A stretch of 64,000 nucleotides of DNA from Clostridiaceae bacterium AM27-36LB (GCA_003480725.1 QUJQ01000003.1:121082-185081); one strand, 5' to 3'; counted from the stretch's first letter, positions 17,401 through 25,777 are shown. Program-made: numbers and translations. The notes: a model not told the origin generated them from the letters alone.

Positions 17401-17545
17401 GATGATAGAATAAACTGTCACAAACTACAATAGTTCAGAGAGACAACAATAAACTGCGCTGCCATAAGTTCATACAAGCTTTTATGTTGTCTCTCTGAGC
17501 TGTTATAAGTTACACGAGCTTTTATGCTGACTTCATTGGCTGTTG
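17401..17545. repeat. Nested palindromic repeat, locus A (truncated core)
   Basis: Two arms nested around a short core. The inner arms are GTTCAGAGAGACAACA (17433-17449) and TGTTGTCTCTCTGAGCTGTT (to 17505). The outer arms are weaker (AATAAAC near 17410 and GAGCTTTTATGCTGAC from 17516). The 25-bp core at 17454-17478 keeps the two ends of the longer cores at loci B and C (CTGCGCTG and CATACAAG) and lacks the middle. The remainder of 17262-17750 holds only the promoter below and no gene I can support. Confidence 0.7.
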
Positions 17546-17576
17546 CAAATTTATGCTTTTTTAATAAAACACCCAG

Positions 17577-17605
17577 TTGACAAACAACTAAATGTAGCAT
17601 ACTAT
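17577..17605 (+). promoter_or_regulatory. Promoter of the split Rpn gene
   Basis: TTGACA, 17-bp spacer, TACTAT, leaving a leader of about 140 bp before the 17751 start codon. Confidence 0.6.
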
Positions 17606-17750
17606 AATACATATCTGAAATTCTTATGCGCAAGCATATCCGGCACTTCGCCGAGTTTTCAGACGGGACGAACTGAACACAGGCGAGCTGGCATGCATGA
17701 GCAATGGGGTTCCTGCTTTTCTCATATCCAGCTTCGCCAGAAGGAGGAAA

Positions 17751-18050
17751 ATGGGAAGCAAAGAAGAACCTATGATTACGTATTACGAAGATGCCAGACA
17801 TTTTGCATGGCTGGTCAACGGATGGATCTATCATGGCAATGGCGGAATAGAGCCAGCACAGATTAAGCCGAAAAATATCAGATTAACGGGAAGAACTGGA
17901 AAAGGCAAAGCTGCGAGAACAAGAACCCGGTATCGGGATATCTCAAAGACGATTGAAAATGCAACTATATTTCTCATAATTGGAGCGGAGTTTCAATCCT
18001 TTGTGGACTACTCCATGCCCGTACGTGTTATGGACTATGATTCTTTGGAA
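17751..18050 (+). pseudogene. Rpn family nuclease, 5' part (interrupted)
   Basis: The first 100 codons of a PD-(D/E)XK Rpn/transposase-like nuclease: MITYYEDARHFAWLVNGWIY, then TRTRYRDISKTIENATIFLI and the family motif MPVRVMDYDSLE. The start has an AGAAGGAGG site. The frame is broken after Glu100 by the inserted element at 18051. The missing part resumes in frame at 20556; the joined reading DSLEYKDQIQAIHTIRKNEA fits the family. Confidence 0.85.
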
Positions 18051-18107
18051 AGTACAGTTTACAAGGGACTACACAGGGTAGGTATCTGACGGGAGGGGTT
18101 TCACCCG

Positions 18108-18275
18108 TCAGATTTTCCATGTGATATTCAAGCTGTCGCTTGTGGCGGCTATGGTGGTAATCATCAAATCCACCACCCGCCGCTTGTCGTCAAAGGATAC
18201 ATTCTCCCAAGTGTCGAGGTAGCCGGAAATCTGGCTGACCTGTTCCGGGCTAATGGCTTCCTTGTCCGATCTGAT
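18108..18275 (-). pseudogene. C-terminal remnant of a large serine recombinase
   Basis: The minus strand encodes about 55 residues, IRSDKEAISPEQVSQISGYL followed by a tail that includes KRRVVDLMITTI and ends LNITWKI, then a stop. This is the usual C-terminal end of large (TnpX-like) serine recombinases. The N-terminal catalytic and zinc domains are absent. The stop lies 57 bp inside the left end, as in related transposons. Confidence 0.7.
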
Positions 18276-18630
18276 GAAAGAACACCCGGAACATCGGGCA
18301 GAAGCAAAACAGGATTTGCAACTTCTGAACGCACAGAAGATGGGAGAACATGAAGCGGAAATTGAAAAAATCAAGAATGTATTTCTTGCTATCCTGCGAG
18401 ATATTAAGAAAGATATGGACAACAGAGAACAGCCAGGAGAAGCTGTGACCGCCGCTATGTTCCAAACCATGCAGGAAACCATGAAAGACCACCAGCAGGA
18501 GCTGCTTTCTATGGACGATGTAACTGCTATGATTGTCGGACAGATTGGGAAGTTTCTTCCGATGGACGAGGAAACGGCGGAACAGTTCCGGCAGTTGGCA
18601 AAGAGGATGATGGAGCAGGTAGGAAAATAA
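18253..18630 (+). pseudogene. Truncated helical protein fragment, unknown
   Basis: An open frame of 125 residues whose first codons overlap the recombinase remnant in antisense, so the true 5' part is probably lost. From about 18271 it reads MKEHPEHRAEAKQDLQLL and continues as a helical, Glu/Lys/Met-rich sequence (FLAILRDIKKDMDNREQPGE, then MDDVTAMIVGQIGKFLPMDE), ending QVGK. I do not recognise the family with confidence. It has no evident ribosome site. Confidence 0.45.
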
Positions 18631-18659
18631 TTGTAGAAAAATATATGTAGTTTTATAAA
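18631..18659 (+). promoter_or_regulatory. Promoter of the GH3 gene
   Basis: TTGTAG, 17-bp spacer, TATAAA, 17 bp before the 18677 start; the element cargo has its own promoter. Confidence 0.6.
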
Positions 18660-18676
18660 ACAATCAGGAGGATTAC

Positions 18677-20149
18677 ATGAGACGGGTAAAAAAAGAAAAA
18701 AGGAATAAAGTGCTTATTTTTAGTGTGATTATCTTGCTTCTTGTATGTGCAGGCATTGCGATAGCCAGTTTGCATAAAGTAAATAATATTTTGTTGGAAA
18801 ACTCGTCTGAGGCAACAATAGAAATTATTGGAAATTCAAGTACAACTGAACCTGCACAAGAGCTTCGAGGAACTGTAAAAGATGCAACAATGAATACTCT
18901 AACTGTTCAAGGTGAGGATAATCGTGAATATTATTTTGGAACAGAAGGTGTAAATATTTCAACTGGTGAGACAGGAATAGTGATTGGGAATCCAGTGACA
19001 GTTTCATATCATGGCAAATTGGATTTGAATGCATCTGTACAAGAGGTTGAATTACTTTCCATTACGGTTACGGATTCCAGTTTGAATACCGAAAATCCTG
19101 AACCAACAACTGGTGAAACAGAGCCAAGTCCCCCTTCTGCTTCCGTGACACAGAAAGCACAAGAAATTCTAAATGCAATGACGCTGGAAGAAAAAGTTGG
19201 ACAGATGTTTATTGCACGCTGTCCCGAAATAAATAGCGTACAGAAGGTAAAGGAGTATAATCTTGGAGGTTATATTCTTTTTAGCCGAGACTTTTCTGGA
19301 AAAACAAGAGATGAAATTATCCAGAATATTCAAAGTTACCAAAGTGCAGCAAAAATCCCCATGTTTATCGGAGTAGATGAAGAAGGAGGCACTGTCAACC
19401 GTGTTAGCACAAACCCTAATTTGCGAGCTGTGCCTTTCTGGTCCCCTCAAGAACTCTATGCTGAAGGTGGCTTTGATTTGATTCAAAGTGACACACAAGA
19501 AAAATGTGAATTATTGAATAGTTTGGGGATTAATTTGAACTTTGCCCCAATCTGCGATGTTTCGCAAAATCCAGAGGATTTTATTTATGACCGGAGTTTT
19601 GGACAGAACGCAGAGCAAACTGCCGCTTATGTCCACTTAGTTGTGCAAACCATGTTTCAAGAAGGTATGGGGAGCGTCCTAAAGCATTTCCCCGGGTACG
19701 GAAATAATGTGGATACACATACAGGTATTGCTTATGATAATCGCACCTATGAGACATTTTTGAACTCAGATTTCTTGCCGTTTCAAGCAGGAATTGATTC
19801 TGGAGCCAATATGGTATTAGTTTCTCATAATGTGGTATCCTGCATGGATAGTCAAACCCCTGCTTCGCTGTCTTCACAGGTACACAAAATCCTGCGGGAA
19901 GAATTAAAATTTACTGGAGTTATTATTACAGATGACTTAGCTATGGATGGTGTGCGCAATTTTGCAGAAGACACAAAAATTGCAGTTCAAGCTGTGAAGG
20001 CAGGAAATGATATGTTATGCTGCACAGATTTTGAGGTGCAAATTCCAGCCATACTTGAAGCAGTCAAACAGGGAGAAATTACAGAGGAACGAATCGATGA
20101 ATCTGTTTTACGCATATTAGAATTAAAAATTTCACTTGGGATAATATAA
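18677..20149 (+). CDS. Membrane-anchored GH3 beta-N-acetylhexosaminidase-like protein
   Basis: A 490-residue protein with an N-terminal anchor helix (VLIFSVIILLLVCAGIAIAS), a ~120-residue Thr/Ser/Glu-rich region with a small beta domain, and a NagZ-like GH3 domain from about residue 165. That domain has LEEKVGQMFIARC, GVDEEGGTVNRVS, the substrate loop KHFPGYGNNVDTHTG with the general-acid Asp/His, and the nucleophile region GVIITDDLAMDGV. NagZ enzymes release N-acetylglucosamine from peptidoglycan fragments. An AGGAGG site precedes the start. It is the cargo of the inserted element and is visibly AT-richer than its neighbours. Confidence 0.88.
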   Translation: MRRVKKEKRNKVLIFSVIILLLVCAGIAIASLHKVNNILLENSSEATIEIIGNSSTTEPAQELRGTVKDATMNTLTVQGEDNREYYFGTEGVNISTGETGIVIGNPVTVSYHGKLDLNASVQEVELLSITVTDSSLNTENPEPTTGETEPSPPSASVTQKAQEILNAMTLEEKVGQMFIARCPEINSVQKVKEYNLGGYILFSRDFSGKTRDEIIQNIQSYQSAAKIPMFIGVDEEGGTVNRVSTNPNLRAVPFWSPQELYAEGGFDLIQSDTQEKCELLNSLGINLNFAPICDVSQNPEDFIYDRSFGQNAEQTAAYVHLVVQTMFQEGMGSVLKHFPGYGNNVDTHTGIAYDNRTYETFLNSDFLPFQAGIDSGANMVLVSHNVVSCMDSQTPASLSSQVHKILREELKFTGVIITDDLAMDGVRNFAEDTKIAVQAVKAGNDMLCCTDFEVQIPAILEAVKQGEITEERIDESVLRILELKISLGII

Positions 20150-20389
20150 AGGTTTATTTACAAATAGTCTAAAATTTCAGTTTTTACGGGAGTGTGTCCA
20201 CAAGTTCGGTGTAGAACGAGGAACGGGGACTTTCATATACGCCCTGTCTGCTGATGAAACCAGTCCTGCGCTTGCGGCTCCACGTCACGCAATCACAACC
20301 CTGTTTTCCTGCTGCTTCAAACGCCTTTGCCCTCCCCGGCGGCAATCTTATTTTCGCAGCAACGCCGACAGAGCGTATAACACACTACA

Positions 20390-20431
20390 CTTTGCAAGCA
20401 AAGTCGTGTGCCAAGGGGTAAGCCCCTTTGG
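20390..20431. other. Possible oriT-like hairpins in the element's 3' stretch
   Basis: Between the GH3 stop (20149) and the right end (20553) lie ~400 non-coding bases, less AT-rich than the rest. They contain CTTTGCAAGCAAAG (20390-20403) and CCAAGGGGTAAGCCCCTTTG (from 20411), two adjacent hairpins such as flank relaxase nick sites. No relaxase is present. Apart from these I see nothing coding in the stretch. Confidence 0.3.
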
Positions 20432-20555
20432 AAACCCCGGACAACAAAACAGGCTGAATATCTCGCACTTTCCCGGTGCTTGATACTCAGCCTTTATTTG
20501 TTGTCAGCAGCCCCCGTTTCGTGGTCTGCGTGTAGTTCCTTGTAAACTGACCTAA

Positions 20556-21175
20556 TATAAAGACCAAATACAGGCAATTCATACTATTCGAAAGAACGAA
20601 GCTATTGCTTCTGGCAGAGCTCCAGGTGTTGACTTATCTCCTCTGAAAAAAGAAGATCGACTGGTTCCTGTTATTACATTAGTCTTGTATATGGGCGAAG
20701 ACCCCTGGAATGCTGCCAAACGTCTGCATGACCTGCTCGATTTTTCTGAGATTCCACATGAACTCAGAGATTATGTACCAGACTATCCGATCCATGTACT
20801 TGACGTCTGCCATACCGCTGACGAACGCCTGCTGGAATTTCCAAAAGATCTTGCCAGTATGTTTTTAATGAACAGGAGACTTTTGATACTGCATGGAATT
20901 TTCTGGATAAGCGGATGTTAAAATTCAAAGATAAAGCACAAAATGCGAAAGGAGAGGTGAATATGTGTGTTGCCGTTGATCAAATGCTAGAAGAAGGAAG
21001 AAAACAAGGACATGAACGTGGTCTTTCTGAAGGACAATCTCTGGAAAAGGAATTTCTCATTTTAAAAATGTTAAAAAACAATCTGTCTATCGACCAAATC
21101 GTAGCCATCACAGATAAAACCACCGATGAAATCCAGGCGATTGCAGAAAATCAGAAACCTAACACTACGCCATAA
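20556..21175 (+). pseudogene. Rpn family nuclease, 3' part
   Basis: Continues the 17751-18050 frame with YKDQIQAIHTIRKNEA, then KKEDRLVPVITLVLYMGEDP, LHDLLDFSEIPHELRDYVPD and DYPIHVLDV, the central part of Rpn proteins. A deletion with a frameshift at about 20863-20880 then leads to ETFDTAWNFLDKRMLKFKDK and the helical tail MCVAVDQMLEEGRKQGHERG, ending near 21175. The gene is therefore dead twice over: insertion and frameshift. Confidence 0.85.
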
Positions 21176-21212
21176 TGTCAACTCGAAATCTAAGAAACCA
21201 ACAACACTCGTG

Positions 21213-21525
21213 AAGATAGTATAAAAGTTTTAAGAATCTACGACAGTTCAGAAAAACAACATAAAAGCTTTTGAAACCTGCAACAGCCCCGAACGATAGA
21301 AATAAACTGCGCTGCTATGACTTGGAGCGAACGAAGTGAGCTTTCGTGTGTCGGCTGGTGCGTACACTGTAAGTGTACGTATTCAGACGATGCACAAAAC
21401 TTACTTTGTCCGATACACGTCATACGAGCTTTTATTCTATCGTTCAGGGCTGTTATAGATTCATACGAGCTTTTATGTTGTCTCTCTGAGCTGTTATATG
21501 TTCATACGAGCTTTTATGCTATCTC
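21213..21525. repeat. Triply nested palindromic repeat, locus B
   Basis: Three pairs of arms nest around a 122-bp core (21307-21428). Outer: GATAGTATAAAAG (21215-21227) with CTTTTATGCTATC (21511-21523). Middle: ACAGTTCAG...ACAACATAAAAG (21243-21267) with CTTTTATGTTGTCTCTCTGA (from 21470). Inner: ACAGCCCCGAACGATAGAAA (from 21283) with TTCTATCGTTCAGGGCTGTT (to 21453). The core is itself an imperfect hairpin. The right edge includes the stop codon of the 21524 gene. The gap 21176-21523 holds no gene I can support. Confidence 0.8.
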
Positions 21526-22819
21526 ACTCCACCTTGATGGCATTAGGATAGATCTTCTCCATTCTTTCATCAGGAAACCGTTCATCCATGGTCTGCTGCC
21601 AGCTCTGTGTGGCTGGAATTCCCTGGCTCCGCTCATTGCTGCGGATCAGAGCCATGGTCGATACAGCCATATTACAGCACATAAAGACCACGATCACCCA
21701 TGTCAGGATCCGTCCTGCACCGATGGGCAATTTTTCGATCCATCCAGAGATCACTGGATAGAAAATCTTGAACCAGGCCACTGCTGCAAATCCCCAGAAA
21801 AAACAGTACAGAAGATTGATTCTTCCGCCCAGATTGAACGGGATCTCACTGTAATCCCAGAAAACGGTTCCAAATACCATCTCTGACAACACACTGCACA
21901 GATATTCGTAAGCGCCACCCAGCGCTGTCCCCATTAAAAACAGGAAACGGTCAGACCGGTCTTTGTATTTATAAAGAAGATCCGTCACCGCTGCAATAGC
22001 AAATCCCCACACAATGCTGAAGGGTCCCCACACCAGACTGCTCCGGCTCATCCACACGCCCGCAGTGATCCTGCAGAAGATCGTCTCTGTGATATCGCCA
22101 AGCAGACACCCGATAAAGAACAGCCACACCAGCTTCTGCATGCAGCAGCCTGCTGCAAATACGGTCTTATCCCGCTGCGGCTTCTCAACCCGCACAGTCT
22201 TTGGATATGCTCTGTGAATTCTTCGATCCACATGTCCGTACAACCACTGACCAATCCGCAGACTAATGCTGGTAAACCATGAATCTACTGCCTCCCACTT
22301 CTGTGTGCTTCGACCAATACCCGACAAAGCAAATATGGTAGCCATCACATCCAGCACCAGCATTCCTGCCAGTATCCACACCAGCAGATGTCCGATTCCC
22401 TCAGGCAGGAATCCATAGAGCCGGATCAACAGACCATTTCCCCAGCGCATGCTGATCGTCCCCAGAACACCCCAGACTAAGGATGCCGGAAGACAGATAT
22501 AACCGTCCAGATTCCATTTTACGTTGGAATAGTCCCACCATCTCTCATGGTAAAACCGTTCGATCATATGTCCACTGATCCATTCCGTGACTGTCGCCAC
22601 GATCATGGCTCCCAGGAACAGCCAGAACAGCGGCAATTCCTGTCCGAATATGGTCAGTATTACGATTGGAACACCATAGATCGTACATAATGGACCATTG
22701 ATCAATCCTCTGTTTACAAAGCGTCTTTGTTCTGTCGCAGCCAGTATTGTCTCCAGCATCCAGCCCAGAAACGAATAGATCAGAAACAGCCATATCAGTT
22801 CATACGTGTTATAAATCAT
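21524..22819 (-). CDS. CmpB-type putative ABC transporter permease (PF06541-like), two repeats
   Basis: A 431-residue integral membrane protein made of two related halves of about 200 residues. Each has the family pattern: FLGWMLETI with NRGLINGPLCTIYG and WDYSNVKWNLDGYICL in the first half, and LGDITETIFC with SLVWGPFSIVWG and WDYSEIPFNLGGRINLLY in the second. The family is annotated as a putative permease, but no transported substrate is known to me. Single-gene unit, with a GGAGGATGACGG region at its start. Confidence 0.82.
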   Translation of the reverse strand: MIYNTYELIWLFLIYSFLGWMLETILAATEQRRFVNRGLINGPLCTIYGVPIVILTIFGQELPLFWLFLGAMIVATVTEWISGHMIERFYHERWWDYSNVKWNLDGYICLPASLVWGVLGTISMRWGNGLLIRLYGFLPEGIGHLLVWILAGMLVLDVMATIFALSGIGRSTQKWEAVDSWFTSISLRIGQWLYGHVDRRIHRAYPKTVRVEKPQRDKTVFAAGCCMQKLVWLFFIGCLLGDITETIFCRITAGVWMSRSSLVWGPFSIVWGFAIAAVTDLLYKYKDRSDRFLFLMGTALGGAYEYLCSVLSEMVFGTVFWDYSEIPFNLGGRINLLYCFFWGFAAVAWFKIFYPVISGWIEKLPIGAGRILTWVIVVFMCCNMAVSTMALIRSNERSQGIPATQSWQQTMDERFPDERMEKIYPNAIKVE

Positions 22820-22933
22820 TCCGTCATCCTCCGTAAGTCAAGATTATCTTATTCCATTGTAACTGATATCCTCAGAAGAATCATCAACTGATATTCATAT
22901 TTTTCTCAACACAAACGCAACTCAGAACAATTG

Positions 22934-23662
22934 TCATATACTTTCATACTTCTTCAACAGTTGATTTGTGACCTCCCGACTTTCAGACTTCCACTCTCCT
23001 AACTGATTAACCGGCATGATCCCCATCAGAGAATTCGTTACAAAACATTCCTCATACTGCCCTAACTCTGCTGGATAAATGACTGCCTCCTCCACATTCT
23101 CCGTCTCGCACAGATACTCCCGCAGAATTCCAGGAAGCAATCCGCAGGACAGATCCGGTGTATACAGCTTCCCGCTTCTCACAAAGAATATATTGCTGAC
23201 GGTTCCCTCGCTGATCTGCCCTTTCGTATTCAGAAAGATCCTCTCATTCATTCCCAATCCATGAGCCTGTCTGTTTTCCAGAATGCAGTCCCCATAATTC
23301 AGCGTCTTATAAGCTGTCAACGGTGAGGTCTCATTTCTTCGAACCGAGCTGAAATCCATCACAAATCCTGTTCTACGAATGTCATCAGTATATGGATTCT
23401 GTCTTTGTTGAAATACTACATTTTCTTTAGAAACTGTCAACTTACATGCGCCATCTGTAAGTTTTTGTTGTTTCACATAATCTATCACCTGTTTTTCTGT
23501 GATTCCACGCTCATCCAGTGTTCCGATCTTCAGAAAATGCAGTGCCCGATCAAGCCGCCGAAGGTGTCGGTCAAGAAAGATCAGCTTTCCATCTTTCACT
23601 GCAATGGTCTCAAATGACCCCAAACCAAAACTGTAACCTTCATCCAGTGTAATCTCCATCAT
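22934..23662 (-). CDS. pabC: Aminodeoxychorismate lyase (class IV aminotransferase)
   Basis: A PLP fold type IV enzyme that splits 4-amino-4-deoxychorismate to p-aminobenzoate and pyruvate. The 242 residues contain SFGLGSFETIAVKDGKLIFL, the PLP-lysine context AYKTLNYGDCILENRQAHG, EGTVSNIFFV and GLLPGILREYLC. Branched-chain or D-amino-acid transaminases share the fold, but adjacency to pabB and pabA supports PabC. An AAGGAGA site lies before tandem ATG codons at 23662. Confidence 0.92.
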   Translation of the reverse strand: MMEITLDEGYSFGLGSFETIAVKDGKLIFLDRHLRRLDRALHFLKIGTLDERGITEKQVIDYVKQQKLTDGACKLTVSKENVVFQQRQNPYTDDIRRTGFVMDFSSVRRNETSPLTAYKTLNYGDCILENRQAHGLGMNERIFLNTKGQISEGTVSNIFFVRSGKLYTPDLSCGLLPGILREYLCETENVEEAVIYPAELGQYEECFVTNSLMGIMPVNQLGEWKSESREVTNQLLKKYESI

Positions 23663-23671
23663 GTTCTCCTT

Positions 23672-25069
23672 TTATTTCAATGCCTCCAGAACTGCTTTCG
23701 CTTTCTGCAGTGTCTCCTCATACTCAAATTCCAGATCAGATTCTGCGGTGATGCCGCCGCCCACTCCCAGATAATAGCGTCCATTTTTATGGACCGCTGT
23801 CCGGATTACAATATTGAAGTCACAGGCTCCATCCAATGTCAGATATCCGATAGAACCCGTATAGAGTCCCCGTTTTCCATGCTCAAGCTCATCAATGATC
23901 TCCATGGCGCGATATTTGGGTGCTCCGGTGATAGATCCTCCCGGAAATGCAGCTTCCATCAGATCCATCACATCTCTGTCTTCTGTAAGTTCTCCTTCAA
24001 CATTGGAAACCAGATGAAATACGGTAGCATATGCCTCCACGGTAAATAGCTCCGTCACTCTCACGCTGCCTGGCCTGCATACCCGGTTCAGATCATTTCG
24101 CTCCAGATCCACGATCATCAGGAGCTCACTTTTGTCCTTCCCGGACTGCTCCAGTTCCTTCCGAAGCATCTGATCTTCTTCCGGTGTCGCTCCACGTTTT
24201 CTGGTTCCTTTAATAGGTCTGGTCTGTACCTTTTTATCCCGCATCTGTAAAAAACGTTCTGGTGATGCACTGATGATCTGATACGTTCCACAATCCAGAT
24301 AGCCGCCAAAAGGAGACGGATTATTTTTCCGAAGAGCAACAAATACATCAAGCGGTGCCTTTTCGCTCTCCACTTCCAGCCGCTGCGTCATATTTGCAAT
24401 GTAAATATCTCCCTCCCGGATGTATTGGATCATCTGGTTCACCGCCTGCTTATACTCTTCCTTTTCAAAATTCGGAGTCACCTTGATCTTGTACGGCATC
24501 TGTACCGCCTTCCATGCGGTATCTTCCTCTCCCTGTAATTCTGTCTGTTCCTTTACCTGCAGCCTCAGAATCTCCTGCCTGGTTCTATCCAGCAACTCCT
24601 GTGCATCCTCTGTCATGCCGCAGGCACTTAGATAGATTTCTTTCTTCTTACAGTCTTCCACAATCAGCAGATCGTAAAATGTAAATAACGCCTCCGGGAT
24701 CGGACAAGGATCTTTTTCCATGGAATCTATACCCATCCGTTCCCGTCCATATTCATAGGAAAGATATCCAATAGCCCCGGACACCATTGGGATATCCAGT
24801 TCATTTTCATCCACATGATCCTGAAGATACCGTTTCAGATATGCTTCAAATGTCGTATCTGTACGCAGTGATCCATTCTGAAAAAACTGTCCTTGTTCTT
24901 TCTTCAATATCTCGTAAGGTTTTCTGCCGATGATAGAATACTGCCCCAGCTCATTGATCAGGGATGAATCCAGAAATGCAATCCCTGCTTCCTGTGAAAA
25001 TTTTTCAAAAATCTTTGCTGCTGGAATATACTGCTCCAGTTTTTTGGTGATCCGTCTATTATGATACAT
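23672..25069 (-). CDS. pabB: Aminodeoxychorismate synthase component I
   Basis: A chorismate-utilising enzyme that makes 4-amino-4-deoxychorismate with PabA ammonia. The 465 residues carry REGDIYIANMTQRLE, NPSPFGGYLD, RPIKGTRKRGATPEED, VDLERNDLNRVC, AAFPGGSITGAPKYRAME and YTGSIGYLTLDG. The PIKGT motif, with Lys in place of the TrpE alanine of PLAGT, marks it as PabB rather than TrpE. The start at 25069 gives a normal N-terminus and an 11-base overlap with the pabA end. Confidence 0.95.
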   Translation of the reverse strand: MYHNRRITKKLEQYIPAAKIFEKFSQEAGIAFLDSSLINELGQYSIIGRKPYEILKKEQGQFFQNGSLRTDTTFEAYLKRYLQDHVDENELDIPMVSGAIGYLSYEYGRERMGIDSMEKDPCPIPEALFTFYDLLIVEDCKKKEIYLSACGMTEDAQELLDRTRQEILRLQVKEQTELQGEEDTAWKAVQMPYKIKVTPNFEKEEYKQAVNQMIQYIREGDIYIANMTQRLEVESEKAPLDVFVALRKNNPSPFGGYLDCGTYQIISASPERFLQMRDKKVQTRPIKGTRKRGATPEEDQMLRKELEQSGKDKSELLMIVDLERNDLNRVCRPGSVRVTELFTVEAYATVFHLVSNVEGELTEDRDVMDLMEAAFPGGSITGAPKYRAMEIIDELEHGKRGLYTGSIGYLTLDGACDFNIVIRTAVHKNGRYYLGVGGGITAESDLEFEYEETLQKAKAVLEALK

Positions 25070-25655
25070 ATTTATTTTCTTCTCTCCCCTCTGCAATTTT
25101 ACAGAAATTTTCCAACAATTCGTGTCCATACTCCGTCAATACCGCTTCCGGATGAAATTGTACCCCATACAGCATATGCTCCTTCTGAGAAATGCCCATG
25201 ACTGCGCCATCCTCGGAGATGCAGTCCACCTCATAATCTTCTGGAAGCGTATCCTGCCTCACGATCAGAGAATGATACCGGGTCACACGAAATCTCTCCG
25301 GAAGACCGGCAAACAGCCCCGTACCTTTGTGATGCACCTCCGTCACCTTTCCATGCATAGGCCGTTCCCCTTTCTCCACAGTAGCACCGGAACAATATCC
25401 AAGTACCTGATGTCCAAGACATACTCCCAGAATAGGAATCCGCTTCTGAAATCTGCGCACCGTCTCTACACAGAGCGCGGCATCCCTGGGCCGCTTTGGG
25501 CCGGGCGACAGAATGATTCCCTCTGGCTTCAGATCCTCGATCTCGTCCAGCGTGATCTCATCTGAACGCTTCACCAGAATTTCACGCCCCAACTCTTCAA
25601 AATATGCTTTCAGGTTATACACAAACGAATCGTAATTATCAATCATTAAATACAT
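25059..25655 (-). CDS. pabA: Aminodeoxychorismate synthase component II
   Basis: Glutamine amidotransferase of p-aminobenzoate synthesis; 198 residues. The nucleophile is in [12 protein letters not shown] and the His-Glu pair in [15 protein letters not shown]. It is paralogous to TrpG at 4568-5167, but its neighbours are pabB and pabC. It is the first gene of the pab operon, and its start codon follows a terminator hairpin closely (25675-25726). Confidence 0.94.
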   Translation of the reverse strand: MYLMIDNYDSFVYNLKAYFEELGREILVKRSDEITLDEIEDLKPEGIILSPGPKRPRDAALCVETVRRFQKRIPILGVCLGHQVLGYCSGATVEKGERPMHGKVTEVHHKGTGLFAGLPERFRVTRYHSLIVRQDTLPEDYEVDCISEDGAVMGISQKEHMLYGVQFHPEAVLTEYGHELLENFCKIAEGREENKYVS

Positions 25656-25674
25656 AAATTTCCCCTCTCTCTAC

Positions 25675-25726
25675 AAAAAAAGGGATAACGAATGCGCACA
25701 CTTTCATGCACAGTCGTTATCCCTTT
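25675..25726 (-). terminator. Terminator-like hairpin in the pabA leader
   Basis: On the minus strand AAAGGGATAACGA pairs with TCGTTATCCCTTT around an inner stem (TGTGCA with TGCGCA), and seven T follow. It ends about 19 bp before the pabA start codon, so it must be overcome for pab expression. This makes it a candidate attenuator. I see no T-box and no THF aptamer in this leader. Confidence 0.75.
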
Positions 25727-25748
25727 CGGTCCGTAATCTGTAAAATTC

Positions 25749-25777
25749 AGATTATCATAGATAATTTTTCCCGTCAA
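25749..25777 (-). promoter_or_regulatory. Possible pab operon promoter
   Basis: Minus strand TTGACG with TAATCT at 17 bp; GATAAT at 15 bp is an alternative. The leader would be roughly 85 bases. Confidence 0.45.

Larger units (their letters stand above)
18051..20553. mobile_element. 2.5-kb inserted element with 23-bp terminal inverted repeats
   Basis: The left end AGTACAGTTTACAAGGGACT and the reverse complement of the right end AGGTCAGTTTACAAGGAACT belong to a 23-bp inverted repeat with 20 identities. AA flanks both ends (18049-18050 and 20554-20555), consistent with a 2-bp target duplication. Removing the element plus one AA restores the Rpn reading frame. Cargo: the C-terminal tail of a large serine recombinase, a 5'-truncated coding fragment, a GH3 glycosidase and a mobilisation-like non-coding stretch. 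No intact recombinase is present, so it should be unable to move by itself. Confidence 0.85.

Noticed and set aside
17418..17834. Minus-strand open frame of 138 codons
   Set aside because: Runs through repeat locus A and antisense to the start of the Rpn gene, which has a ribosome site and family motifs.
18058..20548. GA as the crossover dinucleotide of the element, as in Tn4451-like transposons
   Set aside because: Using GA at both ends would give a stop codon in the rejoined Rpn gene, whereas AA restores the family reading.
18051..20553. Insertion classified as a DDE-type insertion sequence
   Set aside because: No DDE transposase; the only recombination remnant is the tail of a large serine recombinase, and the apparent duplication is 2 bp.
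21317..21886. Plus-strand open frame of 189 codons after the Rpn remnant
   Set aside because: Its first part is the palindromic repeat core and the rest runs antisense through the membrane protein gene. A related frame occurs in the repeat at 51359-51715, so it is a property of the repeat.
25675..25777. Considered a second THF riboswitch in the pab leader
   Set aside because: None of the conserved blocks (GCGUYAAGUG, GAAUGGG, ACGAA) is present; only a terminator hairpin can be supported.
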